Made by a program: the position numbers and the translations under genes. This document shows positions 1 to 3,806 of a stretch of DNA of 11,729 nt, piece after piece. Every line of letters starts with the position of its first letter. Within the stretch, counting starts at the first letter, position 1. The notes under the pieces are model-generated. The model saw only the letters and a program-made list of their open reading frames with translations, was not told the DNA's origin and did no database searches. This stretch comes from an uncultured Solobacterium sp. (GTDB taxonomy: Bacteria; Bacillota_I; Bacilli_A; Erysipelotrichales; Erysipelotrichaceae): positions 1 through 11,729 of the forward strand of contig URCJ01000048.1 in NCBI GenBank assembly GCA_900546285.1. Reading direction: 5' to 3'.

Positions 1-1
1 A

Positions 2-53
2 GGCTGTCCAGCCTTAAGTTTTAACACTTAGGTTTTTGGACAGCCCCTTTTTT
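2..53 (+). terminator. Rho-independent terminator of an upstream plus-strand transcript
   Basis: The arms 2-10 (GGCTGTCCA) and 37-45 (TGGACAGCC) form a perfect 9-bp stem. An inner CCTTAAG/CTTAGG helix with a bulge lies inside it, and a run of T follows at 48-53. The T run is on the plus strand, so the terminator most likely ends a gene left of the window and insulates the peptide array from read-through. Confidence 0.8.
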
Positions 54-84
54 ATTTTCACACAAAAATTCCTACACTATTTTA

Positions 85-90
85 TATAAT
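85..90 (+). promoter_or_regulatory. -10 box of antisense RNA 1
   Basis: A perfect TATAAT lies at 85-90, just downstream of the conserved ATTCCTACACTAT motif. No good -35 hexamer is seen at 16-18 bp. Transcription would begin near 97 and run into the shared hairpin at 140-167. Confidence 0.6.
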
Positions 91-96
91 TGTTTG

Positions 97-168
97 GTGG
101 TAAACTATAGGTGGATGACCTATCCATGAGTCACAAAGGAAAACCCGACACGCCAATGTCGGGTTTTC
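97..168 (+). ncRNA. Candidate antisense (antitoxin) RNA of cassette 1
   Basis: This is a predicted RNA of about 70 nt from the TATAAT at 85-90 to the hairpin at 140-167. Positions 118-137 repeat the complement of the ribosome-binding region of the cassette 1 peptide gene at 291-310. The match is 16 of 20, in two blocks (ACCT.TCCAT and GTCACAA). The RNA can therefore pair with the peptide mRNA both at the shared terminator loop and across its GGAGAGG ribosome binding site. That is the arrangement known for RNA II of par/fst. Both ends are inferred from promoter and terminator positions. Confidence 0.65.
140..167. terminator. Bidirectional terminator of cassette 1
   Basis: AAAACCCGACA (140-150) pairs with TGTCGGGTTTT (157-167), an 11-bp perfect stem with a 6-base loop. 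A at one end and T at the other let it work on both strands, ending both the antisense RNA and the peptide mRNA. The loop of the minus-strand RNA reads UUGGCG and contains a YUNR (UUGG) motif, known as a fast antisense pairing signal. Confidence 0.8.
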
Positions 169-172
169 AAAT

Positions 173-315
173 GCCTCCTTGTGACTATCACTGTTATTTA
201 ACCAACAGTGTTATTAGCAGCTTAACTGCTAGAGCGATCATATCTACCATCGCCATGGCTAAAGCCATTTTAAATTCTTTCATCAAAATAACCTCTCCAT
301 TTGTCACAAGAAAGC
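173..315 (-). promoter_or_regulatory. Fold-back pairing arms of cassette 1 mRNA
   Basis: In the peptide mRNA, the 3' UTR segment at plus positions 173-185 (RNA 5'-GUCACAAGGAGGC) can pair along all 13 positions, with two G·U pairs, with the leader segment at 303-315 (RNA 5'-GCUUUCUUGUGAC). The leader arm lies just upstream of the ribosome binding site and overlaps the antisense target. It resembles the fold-back inhibition of hok mRNA. Confidence 0.65.
194..283 (-). CDS. Small hydrophobic peptide, putative type I toxin (cassette 1)
   Basis: The ORF has 29 codons and is preceded by GGAGAGG, 8 nt from the ATG. The peptide begins MKEFKMALAMAM and ends LLITLLVK. A short basic N-terminus is followed by an almost uninterrupted hydrophobic stretch and a terminal Lys, as expected for a membrane-inserting peptide. 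It matches the cassette 3 peptide at 21 of 29 positions, and all eight differences are conservative, which argues that the reading frame is under selection. An in-frame upstream ATG at 331, with its own AGGAAGGA, would give a 45-residue form. I prefer the ATG at 283 because the antisense match covers its ribosome binding site. The type I toxin role is inferred from architecture; the sequence is not a recognisable Fst, Hok, TxpA or Ibs. Confidence 0.72.
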   Translation of the reverse strand: MKEFKMALAMAMVDMIALAVKLLITLLVK

Positions 316-373
316 GTAGAAGTATCTTCATAAAAAGATCCTTCCTAAGAAACATACTCATAGTTATGTTTCT
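284..373 (-). promoter_or_regulatory. Structured 5' leader of cassette 1 peptide mRNA
   Basis: Two hairpins are visible. AGAAACATA (348-356) pairs with TATGTTTCT (365-373) with an 8-base loop. It sits where transcription should begin, so it would cap the 5' end. GAAGTATCTT (319-328) pairs with AAGATCCTTC (335-344) with one mismatch. An AGGAAGGA and an ATG (331) lie within the second hairpin. Then follow the conserved CTACGCTTTCTTG and the antisense target 291-310. Confidence 0.6.
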
Positions 374-375
374 AC

Positions 376-381
376 TATATA
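376..381 (-). promoter_or_regulatory. -10 box of cassette 1 peptide gene
   Basis: In minus sense the sequence reads GACAATTATATAGTAG, with TATATA at 381-376 as the best -10. The same ACAATTATAT context recurs upstream of the cassette 2 peptide, and AATTATATAG upstream of the cassette 3 peptide. No strong -35 is seen. The start would be near 369, at the foot of the 5' hairpin. Confidence 0.5.
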
Positions 382-416
382 ATTGTCATCAAACTTAAAA
401 ATTCCTGCACTATTCT

Positions 417-422
417 TATACT
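417..422 (+). promoter_or_regulatory. -10 box of antisense RNA 2
   Basis: TATACT sits at the same distance from the conserved 13-base motif as the TATAAT of cassette 1. It is divergent from the cassette 1 peptide promoter, only about 40 bp away. No clear -35. Confidence 0.5.
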
Positions 423-428
423 TTGTTT

Positions 429-496
429 AATGTTAATATAGTTATAGGAGATTGTCGTTTCCAAGAGAAAACGCAGCATGACCGTGCTGCGTTTTC
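429..496 (+). ncRNA. Candidate antisense (antitoxin) RNA of cassette 2
   Basis: Predicted RNA of about 68 nt ending in the hairpin 467-496. Positions 451-465 (ATTGTCGTTTCCAAG) are identical over 15 bases to 621-635, the complement of the start codon and ribosome-binding region of the cassette 2 peptide. The RNA is thus perfectly complementary to the translation start of its target. Its ends are inferred. Confidence 0.68.
467..496. terminator. Bidirectional terminator of cassette 2
   Basis: GAAAACGCAGCA (467-478) and TGCTGCGTTTTC (485-496) form a perfect 12-bp stem around TGACCG. A/T-rich ends on both strands would end both convergent transcripts. Confidence 0.8.
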
Positions 497-500
497 ATTT

Positions 501-640
501 GCTTCCTCGGATAACCTTCCTTATTTAAGGAATAGTTCGACTAGTAACTTTACTAGAACGTTTAAAACGTCTAATAGCGCTAAGATAATAGCTAAAATAA
601 TTTCGCTCGTCATCTTTGTCATTGTCGTTTCCAAGGAAGC
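501..640 (-). promoter_or_regulatory. Fold-back pairing arms of cassette 2 mRNA
   Basis: The 3' UTR arm at 501-511 (RNA 5'-UCCGAGGAAGC) pairs over 11 contiguous positions, one of them G·U, with the leader arm at 630-640 (RNA 5'-GCUUCCUUGGA). The leader arm contains the GGA just upstream of the start codon and overlaps the antisense target 621-635. Confidence 0.6.
521..622 (-). CDS. Small hydrophobic peptide, putative type I toxin (cassette 2)
   Basis: 33 codons, beginning MTKMTSEIILAI and ending LLVELFLK. It is longer and more diverged than the peptides of cassettes 1 and 3. It keeps the design of a polar start, a Leu/Ile/Val-rich core with an Asp near the middle, and a terminal Lys. The ribosome binding site is weak (GGAA, 7 nt before ATG) and lies in the fold-back arm, so translation would be tightly limited. 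A second ORF in another frame starts at 656 (ATG behind GGGAGGG) and runs over this start to 525, as mok does over hok. The role is inferred from the conserved cassette layout. Confidence 0.68.
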   Translation of the reverse strand: MTKMTSEIILAIILALLDVLNVLVKLLVELFLK

Positions 641-699
641 GTAGGGGTTTCTCCATAAAGCCCTCCCTATAGAAACGTAGTTATGGCTATGTTTCTATA
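623..699 (-). promoter_or_regulatory. Structured 5' leader of cassette 2 peptide mRNA
   Basis: The strongest 5' hairpin of the three: 668-680 pairs with 687-699 in a 13-bp stem with one G·U and loop TTATGG. A second hairpin pairs GGG.TTT with AAACCC (minus sense, about 644-663) around an ATG at 656. Its sequence differs from the equivalent hairpin in cassette 1 while pairing is kept, which suggests compensatory change. Confidence 0.55.
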
Positions 700-700
700 C

Positions 701-706
701 AATATA
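701..706 (-). promoter_or_regulatory. -10 box of cassette 2 peptide gene
   Basis: TATATT in minus sense, in the context ACAATTATATTG shared with cassette 1. An alternative TATAGA lies a few bases downstream. No strong -35. Confidence 0.45.
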
Positions 707-755
707 ATTGTCATCAAACTTAGAAATTCCTACACTATTTTTAAACACATTTAGG

Positions 756-764
756 TGCTAGAAT
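756..764 (+). promoter_or_regulatory. Extended -10 of antisense RNA 3
   Basis: TGCTAGAAT is a TGn-extended -10. The position used in cassettes 1 and 2 is degraded here (TTAAAC), so the start point may have shifted downstream to about 770. Confidence 0.4.
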
Positions 765-769
765 AATAA

Positions 770-830
770 TGAACTCTGTTTTCTCTTACCACAGAGAAAA
801 GAAAATGCAGCATTGGCGTGCTGCATTTTT
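770..830 (+). ncRNA. Candidate antisense (antitoxin) RNA of cassette 3
   Basis: Predicted RNA of about 60 nt ending at the hairpin 802-829. Positions 772-793 match 950-971, the complement of the cassette 3 ribosome-binding region, at 20 of 22 bases. One of the two differences still gives a G·U pair between the RNAs. This segment has no similarity to the antisense segments of cassettes 1 and 2. The 5' end is uncertain. Confidence 0.62.
802..829. terminator. Bidirectional terminator of cassette 3
   Basis: AAAATGCAGCA (802-812) pairs with TGCTGCATTTT (819-829) around TTGGCG. The UUGG of a YUNR turn is here on the plus-strand RNA, opposite to cassette 1. Confidence 0.8.
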
Positions 831-834
831 GTTT

Positions 835-978
835 GCTTCCAAGTGGTGTACACTGCTACTTAAGTAACAATGTTAGCAGCAGCTTAAGTGCTAGGCCAAT
901 AACATCTATCATAGCCATAGCTAAAGCTACTTTTAATTCCTTCATACATAACTCCGTTTTTTCTTACCACAAGGAAGC
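835..978 (-). promoter_or_regulatory. Fold-back pairing arms of cassette 3 mRNA
   Basis: The 3' UTR arm 835-847 (RNA 5'-ACCACUUGGAAGC) pairs with the leader arm at 966-978 (RNA 5'-GCUUCCUUGUGGU) as 6 plus 5 base pairs around a two-base U·U mismatch. The arm sequence differs from those of cassettes 1 and 2, yet pairing is preserved. Confidence 0.6.
856..945 (-). CDS. Small hydrophobic peptide, putative type I toxin (cassette 3)
   Basis: 29 codons, beginning MKELKVALAMAM and ending LLLTLLLK. A CGGAG site lies 7 nt before the ATG. It is the clear paralogue of the cassette 1 peptide (21 of 29 identical, the rest conservative). The peptide is basic at both ends with a hydrophobic middle interrupted by a single Asp. 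A leader ORF starts at 994 in another frame and overlaps this start, ending at 884. Its ribosome binding site is poor. The toxin role is inferred. Confidence 0.72.
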   Translation of the reverse strand: MKELKVALAMAMIDVIGLALKLLLTLLLK

Positions 979-1034
979 GTAGAAGTATCTTCATATAAAG
1001 ATCATTACTAAGAAACACTCATATTCATGTTTCT
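946..1034 (-). promoter_or_regulatory. Structured 5' leader of cassette 3 peptide mRNA
   Basis: The 5' hairpin is AGAAACA (1011-1017) with TGTTTCT (1028-1034). It is weaker than in the other cassettes. The conserved CTACGCTTCCTTG lies at 971-983, followed by the antisense target 950-971. The second hairpin seen in cassette 1 is partly broken here. Confidence 0.5.
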
Positions 1035-1036
1035 AC

Positions 1037-1042
1037 TATATA
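1037..1042 (-). promoter_or_regulatory. -10 box of cassette 3 peptide gene
   Basis: TATATA in minus sense, preceded by AAAT in place of ACAAT. Upstream lies the fourth, shortened copy of the unit-boundary motif (1062-1070). Confidence 0.45.
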
Positions 1043-1133
1043 ATTTCCGTTAAACTTTAAAATTCCTACATCATTTTTTATTATTAACAATTAGAAACAT
1101 TGAGAAAAAACATAAGATAATTTAGGCAAATTA

Positions 1134-1160
1134 AAAGCTCAAGATATAAATTTGAGCTTT
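1134..1160 (-). terminator. Terminator of the 1168-1827 membrane-protein gene
   Basis: AAAGCTCAA (1134-1142) pairs with TTGAGCTTT (1152-1160), a 9-bp perfect stem 7 nt past the stop codon. The T tract after it on the minus strand is short. The rest of 1071-1133 is AT-rich, and I see no gene in it. Confidence 0.65.
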
Positions 1161-1167
1161 ATTTAAA

Positions 1168-1827
1168 CTATTTAGTTTCTTCTTTTGTTGAAGGTTCTTC
1201 AGCCTTAACCTCTTCTACCTTAGCCTTCTTTGAAGTAGTTTTCTTTGTTGTAGATTTTTTCTTAGCAGGCTTCTTAACATCTTTTTCATCAGTTGTCTTA
1301 GGTTTTCTAGTTCTAGGCTTTGCCTTAACTACTGGTTCTTCAACTTTAGTCTCTACCTCAGTTTCAGCTTCGAGCCCGGTAGATTCGAGCCCAGGGTTTG
1401 AGCCCGTAGTTTCATCCATTTCATTGATTTCTTCAACAAGATCACTCTTGCCTAATTTCTTACTAATATCGCTAGTATTTCTCCAGATTAATAAGACAAT
1501 CAAAGAAGCTTCATAACCAATACGTAACATGATATTAAGTAAAATCAACAACATTAAACCAGTAATGAATGAGGTACCAACCATGATTTGGAAAGAATAT
1601 AAAGTAATAAATAACGCAAAGATGATATAAGAAGCCTTTAACAATCCTTCAATAATCATCTTCTTAAAACTTAAGAATTCTTTAAGCTTAAGCAAACGCT
1701 GATCTTTTGGCTCCTCATTAGATTTTACAAACATAAGGTATGCACAAATACCACCTACTAAAGCTATCAGAAATAAAATTACAGTAACTACCGGATTTGG
1801 TCCATGATAATAACTATAAGAATACAT
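1168..1827 (-). CDS. Membrane protein with three TM segments and charged Lys/Glu/Thr-rich tail
   Basis: 219 residues. I do not recognise the family. Predicted membrane helices lie at about 13-34, 64-83 and 88-115. After residue 120 the protein is low-complexity and strongly charged: acidic to about 165, then Lys/Thr/Pro-rich (KKPAKKKSTTKKTTSKKAK), resembling histone H1-like tails that bind nucleic acid or anionic polymers. The odd number of helices places the tail opposite the N-terminus. Residues 141-153 (TGSNPGLESTGLE) come from GC-rich repeat words also found in atpD. The start is well supported by AAGGAGGA 7 nt upstream. The gene has its own promoter and terminator, so it is separate from the atp operon. 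Function is unknown; membrane anchoring of a polyanion is a guess. Confidence 0.85.
   Translation of the reverse strand: MYSYSYYHGPNPVVTVILFLIALVGGICAYLMFVKSNEEPKDQRLLKLKEFLSFKKMIIEGLLKASYIIFALFITLYSFQIMVGTSFITGLMLLILLNIMLRIGYEASLIVLLIWRNTSDISKKLGKSDLVEEINEMDETTGSNPGLESTGLEAETEVETKVEEPVVKAKPRTRKPKTTDEKDVKKPAKKKSTTKKTTSKKAKVEEVKAEEPSTKEETK
1369..1405. repeat. GC-rich GGGCTCGAA repeat words, copy set A
   Basis: TTCGAGCCC occurs at 1369-1377 and 1384-1392, and the variant TTTGAGCCC at 1397-1405. In the coding sense these read GGGCTCGAA/GGGCTCAAA and encode Gly-Leu-Glu in two copies. They are far more GC-rich than the surrounding DNA. The same word is found twice in atpD (4871-4891). Confidence 0.7.
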
Positions 1828-1854
1828 AACAATTTCCTCCTTAACTATGAAAAG

Positions 1855-1860
1855 ATTATA
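1855..1860 (-). promoter_or_regulatory. Extended -10 promoter of the 1168-1827 gene
   Basis: In minus sense TGCTATAAT gives a perfect -10 with a TGn extension, 27 bp from the start codon. The -35 region is covered by a perfect 12-bp palindrome AAATACGTATTT (1874-1885), which could be an operator. Confidence 0.65.
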
Positions 1861-1887
1861 GCACTATTTATCTAAATACGTATTTCT

Positions 1888-1934
1888 CCATAGTACGCAG
1901 ACTATTTTTTTCCGAAAATTACCCATAGTACGCA
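1888..1934 (-). promoter_or_regulatory. Pair of 12-bp direct repeats upstream of a promoter
   Basis: CCATAGTACGCA occurs identically at 1888-1899 and 1923-1934 (TGCGTACTATGG in gene sense), 35 bp apart. Both lie just upstream of the promoter at 1855-1860. Spaced direct repeats at this position are typical of an activator or response-regulator binding site. The regulator is unknown. Confidence 0.5.
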
Positions 1935-1942
1935 AGGTATTT

Positions 1943-1970
1943 AAAAAAAGATGTACCATCTAGATACATC
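1943..1970 (-). terminator. Terminator at the end of the atp-LCP operon
   Basis: In minus sense GATGTATC pairs with GGTACATC (one G·T) around TAGAT, followed by seven T (plus positions 1949-1943). It begins 10 nt after the LCP stop codon and is a strong intrinsic terminator. Confidence 0.85.
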
Positions 1971-1979
1971 CTTCAACAA

Positions 1980-3362
1980 TTAATTATAAACTTCTGACAA
2001 GTCGTAATAAGTACCAATATAACCCTTATCACCATCATTCTCAGTACCAGCACCACCTGTCACATAACCCTTCATTATTTCATCATAATAAGGATTATCC
2101 TTAGAGATAGAACCAGTAGTAACTAGTTCAATCTTACCCTTAGCTATCTCAATGCTATCATCAAATAAATCTACATAATAAGTACCATTAGAATGAAGAC
2201 CGCCCTTGCCTTCTAAGAAATAGTTATCAATTGTATAGCCATCCTCAAAAGTTTGAGCTAAGGCAATTAAAGTCTTCTTTTGAGTATCAGAGAAATTATT
2301 CTCACACAAGATATCAAACATCCAACTCATACCAACCATATTCAAGATATAAGGATGAGTCGCAATCTTATTAATCAAAGAATCAAGGATCAAAGCTTGG
2401 TTTCTAATTCTACCCTGGTCATTATTCACAATGCCATCATACTTACGATTTCTTGCTAGTGCCAAAGCTGTTTCACCATACAAATTAGCTACACCCTTCT
2501 CATATCTTTGAGGATTGGCAACATTTCTTTGTGAATCCATATCAAGATGAGCAGTCATTGGCACATCAACCTTAACACCACCCAATTCATTAATACCATT
2601 CACAAACCAAGTAAATGAAGTCATACAGTAGTATGGAATATCGATATCAAGTAAAGCACCCAAAGAATCAGCAGGATTAGTAGGACCATTTTGACAGAAA
2701 TGTGTAAACTTATCACTATAACCTGTCACAATATTCTTTATAAAAGAATCACGAGGAACAGAAACAATAAGCACATGCTTCTTAACAGGATCAACTACCA
2801 ACAAGTGGTTAACATCATTACGATAATACTTCCACTCATGAACAGAATTCTCACCATAGCCATCCAAACCATTAAGCATTACCATAAATGGCTTTGAATA
2901 TAAGTCCATATCTAAGCCAGCAGTATCATAAGTCTTCTCTTCATAATATGGCTTCTTATAAGTAGCTAGTGTCTTATAATCACTAGGATGATAATCAGAA
3001 CGATAATCAGAAATAGAATCCTCACGATTACCAATCACTACCCAAGCATCAATGATTCCCTCATCAATATCTGGTTTAATCTCTGCATAAGTGATAAACC
3101 AATGTAGATTCTCTTCACTTAGTTCTACACCCTCACTCTTTAACTGCTCAATTACATAATCAGAATATTCCTTATCGAATGATTCTTGAACAGCTAAAAC
3201 CTTACCACTTAAATCTTCAATAGAATTTAAATTCTTAGTAACAATTCTAATCTCATCAGAATAATAAAGTGGTTCTTCTACTGTAGGCTCATCGCTTCCC
3301 TTTGAACAAGATGTACAAAGAAGTAGAGCCAAACAAGTCAACAACGTAATTATCTTTTTCAT
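1980..3362 (-). CDS. LCP (LytR-CpsA-Psr) family lipoprotein with an N-terminal binding-protein-like domain
   Basis: 460 residues. The signal peptide MKKIITLLTCLALLLCTSC ends in a Cys-19 lipobox-like site (the -3 residue is Cys, not the usual Leu), so the protein is probably a surface lipoprotein. Residues about 35-150 resemble part of a family 3 solute-binding fold (IRIVTKNLNSIEDLSGKVLA). Residues about 158-335 are an LCP domain: RND at 181-183, VPRDS at 202-206, INELGGVKVDVP at 257-268, LARNRKYD at 302-309 and GRIRNQ at 317-322, so the Arg and Asp residues that bind the polyprenyl pyrophosphate are present. LCP proteins attach teichoic acids or polysaccharides to peptidoglycan. Most are anchored by a TM helix; a lipoprotein anchor is less usual. 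GAGGGGAC precedes the start. It sits 36 nt after atpC with no terminator between, so it is likely co-transcribed. Confidence 0.85.
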   Translation of the reverse strand: MKKIITLLTCLALLLCTSCSKGSDEPTVEEPLYYSDEIRIVTKNLNSIEDLSGKVLAVQESFDKEYSDYVIEQLKSEGVELSEENLHWFITYAEIKPDIDEGIIDAWVVIGNREDSISDYRSDYHPSDYKTLATYKKPYYEEKTYDTAGLDMDLYSKPFMVMLNGLDGYGENSVHEWKYYRNDVNHLLVVDPVKKHVLIVSVPRDSFIKNIVTGYSDKFTHFCQNGPTNPADSLGALLDIDIPYYCMTSFTWFVNGINELGGVKVDVPMTAHLDMDSQRNVANPQRYEKGVANLYGETALALARNRKYDGIVNNDQGRIRNQALILDSLINKIATHPYILNMVGMSWMFDILCENNFSDTQKKTLIALAQTFEDGYTIDNYFLEGKGGLHSNGTYYVDLFDDSIEIAKGKIELVTTGSISKDNPYYDEIMKGYVTGGAGTENDGDKGYIGTYYDLSEVYN

Positions 3363-3398
3363 ACAAGTCCCCTCTCGTACTTATATGATACAACAAAG

Positions 3399-3806
3399 TT
3401 AGGATCTCTTTTTAACCTTAAGACGATTGATAGCTCTAGCTAAATGAAGCTTAGCACTTTGATATTCTTGAATACTCTTCTTTTGAAGCATCTCTTCCTT
3501 AGCCTTAGCTTCAGCTTTCTTAGCACGATTAACATCAATCTCCTCAGGACGCTCACAAGAGTCAACAAGAATTAAAACTTCACCATTTTCAATCTTAACA
3601 AGACCCGAAGAAACCGCAGCAGTCTTAAACTCCTGGTTAGGCAACTTATACTTTAAAACCCCAGGTACTGTTGCTGTTATAACATTTCTGTGCTTTGCCA
3701 AGATACCATATTGTCCTTCATTAGTAGGCACAATCAACGATTCAAGTGGCCCCTCATAGAACTTTCTATCAGCAGCTAGTATATGAGTCATGAAAGTCTC
3801 TCTCAT
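3399..3806 (-). CDS. atpC: F1Fo ATP synthase subunit epsilon
   Basis: 135 residues, the usual length. It is part of the F1 central stalk and regulates ATP hydrolysis. The N-terminal beta-sandwich has the family pattern ILAADRKFYEG, then VPTNEGQYGILAKH and VSSGLVKIENGEVLILVDS. Residues about 90-135 form the two-helix C-terminal domain (DVNRAKKAEAKAKEE, then AKLHLARAINRLKV). I chose the ATG at 3806, which overlaps the atpD stop as ATGA and so allows translational coupling. An ATG at 3791 behind GAGAGA is possible and would lose only MRETF. The longer form aligns better with the usual start of the family. Confidence 0.95.
   Translation of the reverse strand: MRETFMTHILAADRKFYEGPLESLIVPTNEGQYGILAKHRNVITATVPGVLKYKLPNQEFKTAAVSSGLVKIENGEVLILVDSCERPEEIDVNRAKKAEAKAKEEMLQKKSIQEYQSAKLHLARAINRLKVKKRS

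Larger units (their letters stand above)
68..1070. repeat. Tandem array of three type I toxin-antitoxin-like cassettes
   Basis: The motif ATTCCTACACTAT occurs at 68-80, 401-413 (one change), 726-738 and as a shorter copy at 1062-1070. It delimits three units of 333, 325 and 336 bp. Each unit has the same order on the plus strand: antisense RNA, bidirectional hairpin, 3' UTR, peptide stop codon, peptide start codon, leader with the word CTACGCTTYCTTG in minus-strand sense, leader hairpins, and an outward promoter. Units 1 and 3 are closest in peptide sequence. Unit 2 is the most diverged. Direct duplication followed by divergence of the antisense and target segments explains the pattern. No transposase or integrase is visible. 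Confidence 0.85.

Noticed and set aside
111..644. Plus-strand ORFs of 95 and 73 codons (111-398 and 423-644)
   Set aside because: They run antisense across the peptide cassettes, lack a ribosome binding site, contain the terminator hairpins within them, and read as unstructured sequence. The repeat structure and minus-strand peptides explain this DNA better.
68..1070. CRISPR-like array
   Set aside because: The repeats are about 330 bp apart with genes inside, the short motif is only 13 bases, and there are no uniform spacers or cas genes.
1071..1133. Possible fourth, degenerate cassette after the fourth boundary motif
   Set aside because: No shared hairpin, no peptide frame and no repeat of any antisense segment. 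The motif at 1062-1070 belongs to the cassette 3 peptide promoter region.
1369..1405. tRNA gene suggested by the T-arm-like word GGGCTCGAATC
   Set aside because: The word resembles a tRNA T loop, but no acceptor stem, D-arm or anticodon arm surrounds it, and it is in frame inside a protein gene. The same holds at 4871-4891.
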